DNA of 64,000 nt from Taeniopygia guttata (taxonomy: Eukaryota; Chordata; Aves; Passeriformes; Estrildidae), in the NCBI RefSeq assembly GCF_048771995.1, contig NC_133024.1, positions 115,039,501 to 115,103,500 of the forward strand, given 5' to 3'. A program made the position numbers and the translations under genes. The notes beneath the pieces were generated by a model. That model ran no database searches and was not told the origin of the DNA. It saw only the letters and a list, made by a program, of their open reading frames with translations. Below are positions 49,245-61,700 of this stretch, one piece after another; position 1 is the first letter of the stretch; the number at the start of each line of letters is the position of its first letter.

Positions 49245-49718
49245 CCGGGCACAGCAGCAGCCCCTGGTGACACTGACCACACCTGCAGCCCCTGGTGACA
49301 CTGACCACACCTGCAGTTCGTGGTGACACTGACCCACACCTACATCCCCTGGGGACACTGACCTGCAGCCCCTGGTGACACTGACCTGCAGCCCCTGGGG
49401 ACACTGACCACACCTGCAGCCCCTGGGGACACTGACCACACCTGCAGCCCCTGGGGACACTTACCACACCTGCAGCCCCTGGGGACACTGACCTGCAGCC
49501 CCTGGGGACACTTACCACACCTGCAGCCCCTGGTGACACTGACCTGCAGCCCCTGGGGACACTTACCACACCTGCAGCCCCTGGTGACACTGACCCACAC
49601 CTGCAGCCTCTGGGGACACTGACCACACCTGCAGCCCCTGGGGACACTGACCCACACCTGCAGCCCCTGGGGACACTGACCACACCTGCAGCCCCTGGGG
49701 ACACTGACCATGCCTGCA
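49245..49718. repeat. 28-bp minisatellite, about 17 units
   Basis: Unit 'ctggggacactgaccacacc' plus 'tgcagccc', with 20-bp short forms. Confidence 0.95.
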
Positions 49719-51560
49719 GCTGATGCCAGTGACAGCAGATTGTGACTGAAAACTGCTTTGGTTAAAGGCAACAGAAGCAGAGGGGTATTTCAAGTGTCTC
49801 CTGAACACAATCGAAATGCTCTCTCTGAAACACTTCCGAGGGGAAATATTATTATTATTATTATCATAATTACCATCACTAATATTAGCACTACAGTGTC
49901 AGCAGGACTGTGGCTGGCAGGACTGCCAGCAGAGGAATCTGAGCAAGGTTAGGGTGTGTTAAACACCTGGAATGAACGCAGATGATGTTCGGGTGCCCGA
50001 CGGGTCCCTGGGCAGAGCTGGCACCGGTGCCAAGGGATTTCCGAGCAGGGAAGAATGGCAGGAGCTCATGTTCCGAGCAGCTCTGGTTCCCGGCTGGATG
50101 AATCACCGGATTCCGCCGCAGTTCAGCTTTTTCTCCATCCAGGGAGAGATTTCTGCCTGTTCCTTGGCCCCGGGCTCTCGGGCGGGGCAGCAATAAAACA
50201 GGTGAGACTCTCCTGTAACAGCCTTTAACCCGCCTTTCTTAAATGAGGACATTGAACAGCAAAACAGAGCCCGCAGAGGCACTTTAATTAGAGGGGCGCC
50301 TTCATTAATGAGGCTTTGACTGATGAAAGCAGCGTGGAGGAACTCGAAATTAAAGAAACTCAACTTGTGACTTAGGCAGTGGGGTTCCCCTCCTCCCTTC
50401 TGCTAAAGGACGCGTTTGATGACAGAAATCCCAGAACTTGTCATGTCTGTTTGCCCTTTGCCAAAGCAGAGGGGAACTTGGCCAGGGTCTTGGTTTCAGT
50501 CCAGGCAGGGTTTTGGCACAGCTCTGTCTTACCTGGAGCTTCCTGATAAATCACAGCCCAAGAAATGACTCCCCTGGAGTCCTCTTGGGTAGGAGGGAGG
50601 TCAAAGTGAGAAAAGGTTCATGGAAGATGTGGTACCCACCATCGGATGATGAGGGAGGATATATTAAAACTGGAGCTTAAGGAGAATGGGGAGAATGGAG
50701 AATAAAGTGATTTGATGAAGACACAGGGAAGAGAGAGCTGGGTTTAGTGTGACATCCGATCAGAAAGAAAATAATATCAATAATCCAGGAAATCTGCAGA
50801 ACCTACAGAAGTCCAGGGATAATTCTGTGTCTTTGAGCCTAGGGAGAGGGAAGCAAAGTCAATATCAAATCAGACAGCGAGGGATAAATGAGCTCGTGAT
50901 TTTCCTGCAGCCAAATTTCTGGCACAGAATCTTGAAAAAAAAAAAATCTACAAAAAGATAAAGAAGGTGCCCAAAAATAACAGAGAGGGAGAGGGGAAAT
51001 GAATCCATTGCCAGACCCAGGGGCAGTTCCACATCAGGCAGTGATCAGGATGTGAACAATTTTAGCATCACAGTGGTCTGGGAGAGAAATCAGCCCCAGC
51101 CTGGTGTTCCTCAATTGTCCCTCTGTTAAAGAACCACAGGTAACTCAGTCAGGAAACTGAAACAAGAAAGAAAAGCAGGAAGGATCCCCTGTCCTATTCA
51201 AATTACATTTCAGAAAGTTTTAAACAAATTCCAGACTTATTACACCAAAAGCTCTTCAAACTCTGACCTCATTCCTTGCCACTCCTGGTGTCTGCTGCTT
51301 GGATTTTTAACCTTCTTCCTGGAAGAGAGACAGAATTGAGTTGTTTTACAGTGGTCTGACATGAACAGGAAAAACATTCTTAGAGAAAACCCACATTGGT
51401 CTGGTCAGCCACAAAGCCTCCCACTGCAAACTTTGCTGTGGGGGCTCTGCTGATGTTTGGGGATGATCTGGACCCTCATGTGCCAGCTGGGAACTCTTGG
51501 AGGTAGATAGAAAATTATTTAGATGTGTAAAGAGGCATCTCCAATTCAGTTTTGGTCTCA
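49719..51560. other. Intergenic between IFNGR2 and IFNAR1, no gene seen
   Basis: Mostly unique sequence with an (ATT)n tract at 49,850-49,870. No frame with recognisable features on either strand. Confidence 0.5.
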
Positions 51561-51569
51561 GTTTCCAGT

Positions 51570-51660
51570 CCTACCCTGCCCTCTGGCAGTGGGAGCCATT
51601 CTCTGCATCCTGTCCCTACAGCCCTTGTCCCCAGTCTCTCTGCTGGAGCCCCTTTAGGTG
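51570..51660 (-). repeat. CR1 LINE internal 3' UTR scrap
   Basis: 'cctgccctctggcagtggga' to 'tctgctggagcccctttagg', minus orientation. Confidence 0.65.
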
Positions 51661-51812
51661 CCACAGCTACAGAGGGTTAAAGGAAATTACCTACAGAGGA
51701 TTAAAGGAAATTACCTACAGAGGGTTAAAGGAAATTACCTACAGAGGGTTAAAGGAAATTACCTACAGAGGGTTAAAGGACATTACCCACAGGTTAAAGG
51801 AAATTATGTCAC
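51660..51812. repeat. 24-bp tandem repeat, about 6 units
   Basis: Unit 'ctacagagggttaaaggaaa' plus 'ttac'. It sits between two CR1 scraps of opposite orientation. Confidence 0.95.
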
Positions 51813-51839
51813 CCCGGGAAGAGATTTGAGTTTTAATGG

Positions 51840-51895
51840 ATGATTTTTAAGGTCCCTTCCAGCCCAAGCCAGCCTGGGATTCTGTGATTTCACCT
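51840..51895 (+). repeat. CR1 LINE terminal scrap
   Basis: 'aaggtcccttccagcccaag' to 'gggattctgtgattt', the last 55 bases of a plus-oriented CR1. Confidence 0.7.
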
Positions 51896-52444
51896 GGCTC
51901 AGGTGACACAGGTGCCTGTAAAAGGGACAGGTCACAAAGAGATCAGGAAGGAAAAAAGCAACTCTTCCCTCCCTGGGTTGTGTTGGATGTTCTGTGTTCT
52001 GACCTAGAGCAGGAGTTTGGGTTTGCTGCTGAATTCTGAGCTGGGCCAGGCTTTCCCAGAGCCTTTGGGCTCATTGTGTGTGTGCGTTTCACCATGTTGT
52101 GAGGCTCAAAGTAAAAAAAATGTGTTTAGAGATTCACTTACAGTAAATCTGTGATGAAATCGAGTCTGGGAGACAGAGGAAGTGCAGTCAGGCAGTGCCT
52201 GATCAGAGCAGTTTCCACGAGCAGAGTAAACAGAGCTCTACTCATGTGAGAGATAAACACCCCATTCCAGGAATGAACTTGTCTGCCAGGTCAGCCCTTC
52301 TGAGAAGAGGCTTGTCTCGGGGTATGAAATTAATCCTGAATTTTGGGTGTCTGGGCATGACACTGAGGGTGGTAAATAGCTGTAGGAACAAAAAGATCAC
52401 AGTGGCCAAGGGAAGTCAGTTCCTCAAATGGTGACATTTAGGGG

Positions 52445-52840
52445 GAATCACAGAATCCCAGACTGGTTTGGGCTGGGAGGGATCTTGAAATCCACCCAGT
52501 GCCACCCCAGGGACACCTCCCACTGTCCCAGGCTGCTCCAGCCCCAGTGTCCAGCCTGGCCTTGGGCACTGCCAGGGATCCAGGGGAATCTGGGAATTCC
52601 ATCCCAGCCCTGCCCACCCTGCCAGGGAACAATTCCCAATTCCCACTCTCCCACCCAGCCCTGCCCTCTGGCAGTTTAAGGCCACTGCCCCCTGTCCTGC
52701 CACTTTCTGCCCACATAAAAATCTCTCTCCCTCCCTTTTTAGCCCCTTCAGGCCCTGGCAGGGCTCTGAGCTCTCCCTGGAGCTTCTCCTCTCCAGGTGA
52801 GCCCCCCCAGCTCTGCCAGCCTGGCTCCAGCCCTGGATCC
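52445..52840 (-). repeat. CR1 LINE 3' region
   Basis: 'agaatcccagactggtttgg' through 'gaacaattcccaattcccac' to 'ctgccagcctggctccagcc'. Minus orientation, very similar to 35,820-36,200. Confidence 0.92.
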
Positions 52841-52979
52841 TCTGGATGAGGATCCCTCGTGGATCAGTTTTTGGTGGAGGAGTTTTCAAGGTGATGTGTG
52901 GGAAATGAAAACGTGAATTTAAGGAACACACCCTGAGGGCACCTCCTCTGGTGGAACATTGGCTCTGCTAACAGAAAAT

Positions 52980-53125
52980 TCACAATCCCAGAGTCACCCC
53001 AAAGCCTGTCCCCAAGGACACTTCCAGACACCTCTGGGACACTCCCAGAAACTCCAGCAGACCCTGGGAAACTCATTCCAGAACCTCAACACTCTGGGAG
53101 GGAAAAATTCTTTCCAGTCTCTGAT
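52980..53125 (-). repeat. CR1 LINE 3' fragment
   Basis: 'gcctgtccccaaggacactt' to 'ctgggagggaaaaattcttt', minus orientation. Same type as 44,120-44,520. Confidence 0.75.
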
Positions 53126-53379
53126 GTGAACCTCCCCCATGAGAAAGTTGGGGACTGGGGCAAGGTGGGCACAGCAGGGAAGTGAAGCAGCTTCCAGGAG
53201 GCCTCCAAGGGCCTTGTGGAAAACCCCAACACCCAAAAAAGGGCATTTTGCTGGGAAAGAGAGAAAAAAATTCACTGTGACTCAGTGAAGGAGCTCAGCA
53301 GAAGTGAGAGGAGGTGAGCACTCCTGCTTTTGTGAACAAGTCCAGACACAGGGAGGGAGGCAGGCAGGGGAAAGAAGAG

Positions 53380-53752
53380 ATTTTCTAAGGGAAGGAAGAG
53401 ATTTCCCAGGGAAAGGAAGAAATTTTCCAGGGAAAGGAAGAAATTTTCCAGGGGAAGGAGAGGCTTCACAGGGAAAGGAAGAAATTTTCCAGGGAAAGGA
53501 AGAAATTTTCCAGGGAAAGGAAGAAATTTCCCAGGGGAAGGAAGAAATTTTCCAGGGGAAGCAAGAAATTTTCTATGGGAAAGAAGAGGTTTCACAGTGG
53601 AAGGAGGAGATTTTCCAGGGAAAGGAAGAGATTTTCCAGGGAAGGAAGAGATTTTCCAGGGAAAGGAGGAGATTTTCCAGGGAAGGAAGAGATTTTCCAG
53701 GGAAAGGAAGAGATTTCCCAGGGAAAGGAAGAGATTTCCCAGGGGAAGGAGC
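53380..53752. repeat. 20-21-bp purine-rich minisatellite, about 17 units
   Basis: Unit 'ggaagaaattttccagggaa' plus 'a' on the plus strand. It gives long spurious frames on both strands. Confidence 0.95.
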
Positions 53753-54069
53753 CAACCCTGCACTGCAGGGATGTGCCAGCCCCAGCTGGGCTGTGGGAAG
53801 GGTATTTGGGATTATATCCCATTTATGCATTCACAGCCTTAATGCCAGCACAAGCTAAAGAGGCTCTAAATGTATCCCCAAAATGCCCCTAAAATGCCAA
53901 AGTGCTCCAGATTGTTCAGCTTTCCAGGCAGGAGCTTTCCTGGGTGTGTTTTCGCTCCAGGGATGCAGTGGAATCACTTTTTCAGACACTTTAATATATC
54001 TGATTTTTAATTTGCTCTTACCAGGGCAGCAGACAGAGCTCAAAGCCTCAGGTACCAATACAGGTGTGC

Positions 54070-54370
54070 CAATTACATAAAATAAACAAGTAAATCCTAA
54101 TAATAAATAAATAAAACCTAATCCATTACAAAGAAATAAATCCTAATAATAAATAAATCAAGCCTAATCAATTATAAATATATAAAACCCAATAATAAAA
54201 ACCTAATAAATTATAAATAAATAAACAAAGCCTAATAATAAATAAATAAAACCCTAATAAATTACAAATAAAAACCTAATAAGAAATAAAGAAAACCCTA
54301 ACAAATTACAAATAAAACCTAATAAGAAATAAATAAACCCTAATCAAATCTAATAAATAAACAAATAAAC
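54070..54370. repeat. AATAAA/CCTAAT-rich tandem repeat
   Basis: Irregular units of 'aataaataaaacctaataa' over about 300 bases. Confidence 0.85.
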
Positions 54371-54529
54371 CCCAACAATAATTCAGGCCAATCCCAGGAT
54401 CCATTCCAAAGGCAGAAGTCCTGGGAAAACCAGCCATGGAAAATCCTCCCCAGCTGCTGGAGTCCCTCAGCTCTTTCTAAATAACTCCAGAATTGTTGGC
54501 TTTCCCTATTATATACTGGCTCTTGCAAA

Positions 54530-54830
54530 TTCTTATTTATAATAATAATTATATAATTTATAATATATAAAAATAAGTATATGGTTATAATATATTACAT
54601 ATTTTATATTATTTAGAATATATAATTATATATTGATATATAGTAATATATTTCTATAATTTATATAATTATATAAGTAATATATTTATACATAATATAA
54701 TTTCTATATTACTATAGTATACATAATGTATATTTATTAAAATAATATTATTTATTATATTTATATATACTTATATTATTATATTAATATTTATTTATAT
54801 TATTTCTATATTAATTACAACTATTTTGGT
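54530..54830. repeat. AT-only low-complexity stretch
   Basis: About 300 bases of nearly pure A/T ('tatataattatatattgata'-like). Confidence 0.9.
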
Positions 54831-54989
54831 ACAGCACCGTTTGTAACCACTCTGAACTGCTTTAATGTAGTAAATATTTAATTTACAGGGCCAGTGTAAT
54901 TTATCACCTGGCCCTGTGTAAATCATATATTTTAGTGTGACAAACATATATATTATGTTTGTATGTGACAAACACGTATTTTATAGTTT

Positions 54990-55640
54990 AGATGTGGGAA
55001 CCCTGGCTGCTGAGAATTTCAAACTTTCCATGCTGACAGACTCTGACCTCCCAAAAAAACCACTGCATTGACCTGAGGCCGTGGAGAAGGCTTCCAAAAT
55101 TGAAATATAGAATTAAGATTATAAGTGTGTAGTTTAGATAGAAGTGTGTAATGTCACACAGGGGAAAACTTAGAGTTTAAAGTTTTACAATATAATAATA
55201 TATATAAAACAAGAGAGAAGTTTTAGGGCAGAGACTAGTCCTTCTTCTTCACCTTCTCCATGGGTTTGAGTGGTATTTCATTAAATAAAAAAGTAATAAA
55301 ATAAAATAAATAATTTAATATATTAAAAATTTAATTAATACAAATAATTAAATATTTTTTTCAAAAGTAATTAAATAAAAAAGTCCACATTGCGGACCAC
55401 AAGTAGTTAGTTAACAATTAAAATAATTTAATGTCATTTCTTAGTTAGACAGCTTATCCTCAAAAGATCTTATAGGGAGAAAGATACAACTCCATTTTTA
55501 GTATATTAAGATAAAGTACTATAAAACTCACAGTTTATAAAACTATAATAAAAACTAATAAACATCTAAATCCAAACAAAAATACCATCTCATAGATTTA
55601 ATCCCAACCCTAACAAAAAAAAACCCTAAAACCTCCACAT
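54990..55640 (+). mobile_element. Solo LTR of a songbird ERV family (fossil)
   Basis: Starts near 'tgtgggaaccctggctgctg', continues 'gaatttcaaactttccatgc', 'gtgtgtagtttagatagaag', 'gggcagagactagtccttct', 'agtccacattgcggaccaca' and 'ttagttagacagcttatcct', and ends in 'taatcccaaccctaac'. I recognise this order from songbird LTRs. There is no internal viral region. Orientation was judged from the promoter-to-AATAAA order (AATAAA at about 55,284). An AT-rich block inside it appears expanded. Confidence 0.6.
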
Positions 55641-55849
55641 TTAGGCTTTCAGTAAATATTCAAACAGAGACTATGTGTTGTGCAGTGTGGTGTTAAATGC
55701 TTTTATTTGTGTCACTCACTGACAATGGTGAGAATAACTCAGAGAATTTGGGAAATGGCTAACGCTGTTTTCATGGATTTGTCTGTATAAAATTGTCTTG
55801 TCTGTACGAAATAATATTGAAAAGAAATAAACTATTGATATAAATAATA

Positions 55850-56270
55850 TAAAATAATATTGAAAAGAAATAATATTTAAAAGGAAATAAACAAGAATGC
55901 AAGGAAGGATTTAGGACTGACCTTTGGCTATCCAGAACTGTCCAAGCACAGAACAGGGGCCTTGTGGGAACATAAAATAGCTCAATTTCACCTGCAGCAC
56001 TTTAAAAAGATGGGTCAAGAACCAGCAAACTCAAAGGAATGTTTGAATGTGCATAATCTTCATCAACATGCATTTGATCAATGTGCTGAAAAAGTATATA
56101 TTAAATATATTAAAATATCTTATATATAATATATATTTATATAAAATATAAAATACAAAATACAAAATACAAAATACAAAAGATAAAATATAAAACATAA
56201 TATATAAATAATACATAATGCATATAAAATATTTATAAAGATAATATATAAATTATTTGGAACTAACTTT
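55850..56270. repeat. AT-rich low complexity with 'aaaatacaaaatac' repeats
   Basis: Units 'aaatacaaaatacaaaatac' at 56,150-56,180 lie within a longer 'atatataaaat' region. Confidence 0.8.
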
Positions 56271-57689
56271 TATCCCTCATTAAACTTTAAAAATGTTAAA
56301 GAGTGAGCCTTGCTGCTCACAGGCTCAATGCCAGGACACAAAACCTCTGCCCATCACCCTCCCCTCCCTGGGGCTGGGAGCTGATACTGAATTTATCCCA
56401 CAGAAGTGGTTCTGGTTTCACCAACACCCACTTTGAGGCATTTCCAGGTCATTTCAACACCCCCCAGAGAAATCAGCTTTCCCCAGGGCACCTGACAGGA
56501 TTCCAGCATTGCCAGCACAAATTCAGCGAGGAGAACACAGAATTATGGAATTGTCCAGGCTGGCAAAGAGCTCCCAGCTCCTCTCCTTGGGAATATCCTG
56601 AGCAAGGAAAAGGAAACCACCCCCAGGGCCACATTCCCCAGAAATACCTTTATTGCACTTCCTTTATACTCTGAGATGAACTGTAAATTCTGGTCAAATC
56701 ATTCTTCCAGTATTTCTGGATACATCTGAAAAATCAGAATGAGGCTGATTTGGGCATTTAGGAACTTAATTTTTCAGTTTAAATATTTGATACACAAGCA
56801 AACAAATTGTTTTTCTATTGTTGTTATTAAAATATTCGTATGAGATATTTAAATATCCATTGAATCAAGGAGTTTTTCCATCTCACTGTCCTGGTTTTGA
56901 TGCTTCTGGCCTCACTGGAAAAAGCTGGTATAAGATTTTCTATAAGCACACTTAAGAGCATGAAATACAAAAATAATAATAATAATAAATATCCATTCAT
57001 TATGATCAATTTGGTTCTGCGTTCCAGAGGAAAATGAGGATTGCCTGTGAATTATCCTGGCTCTTTCAGGAACATTCACTGGGTGCTTTGCTTAAAATCT
57101 GGCAGTGAAATCCTTCCCATGAATTTTGCCCAACTCATGCCATTAATTCAATTTCTATATAATTTATATGGGATATTCCATTCTGTCCTTCACATTGGGT
57201 TTTTCAGGAAGGACAGCTCCTCATGGGAACATCCCAAGTACCCACAGGGCAGCTTCCATGTCTCTACACCAAAAACACAGAACCAAGAGAGGGACAAGAA
57301 GCAAATGTGCAAAATTTATTATGTTCTTCAATGAACACAGGGATAGGAAATTTATAACATTAGGTAATATCTTCAAAATTAAAGAAAAAAAGTTATATAA
57401 ACACCAAGAGTTCCTAGATAGAACAAACAACAGCAGCCCATGGGATGCTCAAACCCAGCTGGCTCCACAGCAGTTTCTTCATAAAAAAATAAGGTACTTA
57501 AAAACAAAAGGCTCTGGAAGACAGTGGAGTCAGCGTGGAAAACATGGGATATGAAAACTGAAATGTTTCTGCAGCACATCCTGATTGTCCAAAGAAAAGT
57601 CTGCTGGCAAAAGAGGGAAAGCCCTGAGTGCCAAGCTCAGCCCCTGCTAAAGGCATTTCCTAAATTCCACCGGGGCCTTGCTAATTCCA

Positions 57690-57825
57690 GAATGAGTTTG
57701 GAGAGACTCAAAAACCCATCCCAACCCACCCCTGCCATGGCAGGGACACCTCCCACTGCCCCAGGCTGCTCCAGCCCCAGTGTCCAGCCTGGCCTTGGGC
57801 ACTGCCAGGGATCCAGGGGAGTGAG
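57690..57825 (-). repeat. CR1 LINE 3' fragment
   Basis: 'aacccacccctgccatggca' to 'cactgccagggatccagggg', minus orientation. Confidence 0.85.
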
Positions 57826-57859
57826 ATATGGAACAAGCACCAGGAACATTCCCAGCCAA

Positions 57860-58262
57860 ATCCATGAGGAACCCTGTGAGGAACCCTGTGAGGAATCCCC
57901 TGAGGAATCCCTGTGAGGAACCCCTGTGAGGAACCCCCTGAGGAATCCCTGTGAGGAATCCCATGAGGAATCCCTGTGAGGAATCCCTGTGAGGAATCCC
58001 CTGAGGAATCCCTGTGAGGAATCCCTGTGAGGAATCCCTGTGAGGAACCCCCTGAGGAATCCCTGTGAGGAATCCCTGTGAGGAATCCCCTGAGGAATCC
58101 CTGTGAGGAATCCCTGTGAGGAATCCCTGTGAGGAACCCCGTGAGGAATCCCTGTGAGGAATCAGTGAGGAATCCCTGTGAGGAATCCTTGTGAGGAATC
58201 CCTGTGAGGAACCCCCTGAGGAATCCCTGTGAGGAATCCCGTGAGGAACCTCCTGAGGAACC
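57860..58262. repeat. 13-bp minisatellite, about 30 units
   Basis: 'gaggaatccctgt' with 'gaggaaccccctgag' and 'gaggaatcccctgag' variants. Confidence 0.95.
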
Positions 58263-58736
58263 CCAACCTCCTCACTGCTGCTCCTCTTGCTCCCCTATCA
58301 CCTTTAGCTCTGGACCTGCTGAGCCAAGCCCTGCCAGGGGCTGGAAAAGCAGGTGAAAATTCCACAGGTTTGTGTCCAGCATGGATTTCCTTTGGCTGTG
58401 TAAACACTGTGGGAGTAACTCCACATGGAGCTCTGCTGGAGCAGGCAGGTTTTGCTCAACTCACAGCTTCAAGTAGAGAAGTGCCCAAAGCTGCTCCTGG
58501 TGCAGAGGGACAGCCCTGGGTGGGGTGGGGACATCAGGGTCATTTCCAGCCAGGCCTGAGGAGCTCCCCCAGCAAGGACAGCTCTGGGAACCCAAACCCA
58601 GCAATCCCAAAGGTCAGAGTGTCCCCCTGAGGGTCCCAAAGGTCACAGTGTCCCCCTCAGGCTGGGACTTCCATCAAAGAAATCTGAAGTGCTTGTGAAG
58701 TTGACAATCCCATAAAGGAATTCTGATTTCCCAAAG

Positions 58737-61700
58737 TTACACCATTTCCTTTTCCAGGGTGTCTTTGGATCCTTTGCTCCCAGAAGTGTTGTCATCATTG
58801 GAATAATTCCCTGAGTCTCGACTGCTCTGTTTGGAATGTTTGTAGTCTGCAAAAACAATCTGATTTCCCTCTTCTGTGACCATGGATTCAATCACACAGC
58901 AATTTTCCACGGATTCCTCTGCAGCTGACAGGTAAGGGGTGCTGAAGGGGAGTGCTCCAAATCCCTGAGGACAGAAGCAGAAGGGGAAGAGATGAACATC
59001 CATAAATAAAAATTATATACAGATTTACATAAACTCTAATTCTGCTTAAAACCACAGTCACACAAATGTGATTTATCAGATTCTTTACTGCGAAGGTGGG
59101 CAGGCCTGGCACAGGTGCCCAGAGCAGCTGTGGCTGCCCCTGGATCCCTGGCAGTGCCCAAGGCCAGGCTGGACACTGGGGCTGGAGCAGCCTGGGACAG
59201 TGGGAGGTGTCCCTGCCATGGCAGGGGTGGCACTGGGTGCGCTCTGAGGTCCCTCAAACCCAAACCAGTCTGGGGCTCCATGCTCATGTTGAGCAGCAAT
59301 GTGTGGTTTCCTACCCCAACACACCACTTACTTCCCTGAGGCCACCAACTCAGACTTAGGATGAAGTTTAGTTCACAGAATCCCCAAATCTCTGGGGCTG
59401 GAAAAGCCCTCCCAGCCCAGGGAGTCCCAGCTGGGCCCCATGCCCACCTTGTCCCCAGCCCAGAGCACTCAGTGCCACCTCCAGGGGACACCTGCAGGGA
59501 AGGGCATTCCAAAGCTCCCTGGGCAGCCCCTGCCAGGGCCTGAGCACCCTTTCCATGGGGAAATTGCTGCTGCTGTCCCAGCTGAGCCTGCCCTGGCCCA
59601 GCCCGAGGCCGTTCCCTCTCCTCCTGTCCCTGTTCTTGGGACAGATCCCAGCTCCCACCTCCCAGCTGCATTCACAGAATCCAACACTAAAGGGTGACTC
59701 CAACATTTTATCTCAGCCCTTTTCCTGCTCTCATCACCACAGAACTGTAACATTTCACGGGTTAGAGCCTGAGGAGGCCACACAAGAATGGAAAGAAAAT
59801 CCAGGCATAGAGGTTTCAATACACACTTGAGTGTTGCCCTTCCATTCCAGAACAGGATCCCTGCTAAGCAGCACCTGTGCCAAGCTGAGACTGACAAAGC
59901 TCTGGAGACCACTGATAAAACCTCTAAAATGAACCCTGGCTGACCATAACAGATAAACATCTTTTTTCCATGATATTTAAAGTTCATTATCCTACAAAGA
60001 AGCTGTGTGATGACTGAGAAGTCAGAGCTCACCTCGATGTTCATGGGGGGCTGGCAGGAGGGGAAGAACACATATTTGATTTTGTTGTAGGCTTGGTAGA
60101 GCAATAAAACAAGAGGAGTGGCCACCAGCAGGACAAACAGCAGGGCACCCGTGAAAACCCCAAAAATGATCAGAGGTAAAGATGTACCTAAAATTTGGAA
60201 CAAAAACAATTCAGTCGAGGTATTCAGAACCAGGAGAAATTAAAAGCACAGCTCCAAATGTGCTGCAGAGTTTATAAAATAATTCAACCTTTCCACATCA
60301 TGGGAACATTTCACATTACTACAGCCATGGGCATCAGGGAAAAGTGATGCTGTGCCAGTATCTGAGATAATTTTGCTTAAAGAAGCCACAAAATATCTCC
60401 CAATACAAGGACAGAGAATCACCAAGGTGGGAAGAGACCTCTAAGATGCTCCAGTCCCTCCATCACCCTCACACCAGCAGCTGGGGGTGCTCACCTGGAG
60501 AGGAGAAGCTCCAGGCAGAGCTCAGAGCCCTGCCAGGGCCTGAAGGGGCTCCAGGAGAGCTGCAGAGGGACTGGGGACAGGGATGGAGGGACAGGAGCCA
60601 GGGAATGGCTCCCAGTGCCAGAGGGCAGGGCTGGGTGGGAGATTGGGAATTGGGAATTGTTCCCTGGCAGGGTGGGCAGGGCTGGGATGGAATTCCCAGA
60701 TTCCCCTGGATCCCTGGCAGTGCCCAAGGCCAGGCTGGACACTGGGGCTGGAGCAGCCTGGGGCAGTGGGAGGTGTCCCTGCCATGGCAGGGGTGGGATG
60801 GGATGATCCTCAAGGTCCTTCCCAGCCAAACCATTCCATGATTCCATTATTATCTCAACAAACTGAAAGGAGTTTGCTGATACCAAAATTAACAGGCACC
60901 AGCAGCCACTTTCTAAGTAATCCAAATAACATAATCAGGTCTTACTTTATGATCAAAGAATGGAAGATTTTCACTCTGGGGTATAAAAATACGGGAAAGA
61001 CAGAGCATGGTCTGCCTTGAAGGCACTGCTTGGATTTAAAGAGATTCATTGAAATAGCAGGATAAGGGGAAGAGTAATACCTAGGAAAACAGATTTAAAT
61101 ATTTATCTTTACCCCATTCAGGTAAAAAGTAGCATTTGGTTCTTTTTAGGTTTGATAAGACACAGCAGTGAGGACCACAATATAAATAAATTCTGAATGT
61201 GAGCCAGGCATTACTGTTATTACATTTTCTTGGCTTTAAGGCAGATTGAAGAGTCAGAAATTTTCACAATGTTCACAGAATTTTATGTGGCTAATTATCT
61301 TCACCATGATTTGATCTTTTCTGAGTGAGTGCAATCCCCCCACTCTCCCCTGGCACCAAGATGAGCTTCCAGCCCTAACAAATGTGATTTATCTCCTCAC
61401 TCTTTGGCAGGAGATTCGGCACAGGAGATTCATTCCCAGAAGGACTAAGTTCCAAGGATAAAACACCCTGCTAATGTGCAATTTTGTGATTCCTTGCTCC
61501 CTCCCAAGATGTAGGGCTGGGAAGTGAAGCTCTCTGCCCAGCCAGCTGCTCCCAGTGCTGGCAGGAGTTTTGAGCTCCCAGTGACTAGGGAACAATTCCA
61601 GCTGCAGAGGGGGAGTTGCTGCCAGGCTGTGCCCACCTGCAGGGGTGTGGATGCATTCCTGATTGCTGTAGGCACTGCTTTTGTTGTAGGGCTCAGAGAA

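Larger units (their letters stand above)
57300..58736 (-). other. IFNAR1: Probable IFNAR1 3' UTR
   Basis: Downstream of the IFNAR1 stop on the minus strand. The nearest good poly(A) signal (TTTATT on plus) is at about 57,316. The UTR would contain the 13-bp minisatellite and one CR1. Its extent is inferred. Confidence 0.4.

Noticed and set aside
48056-49270. Long plus-strand frames rich in IPIPIPYPHP repeats
   Set aside because: They are direct translations of the (CCCATC)n array and the antisense of IFNGR2 exon 1; several frames are open at once, which is a composition effect.
52195-52434. 79-codon plus frame in the IFNGR2-IFNAR1 gap
   Set aside because: No recognisable motif or neighbour support; too short to claim.
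53304-53858. Plus- and minus-strand frames with EEIFQGK / FPWKISS repeats
   Set aside because: Both strands are open through the 21-bp purine-rich array; no other coding sign.
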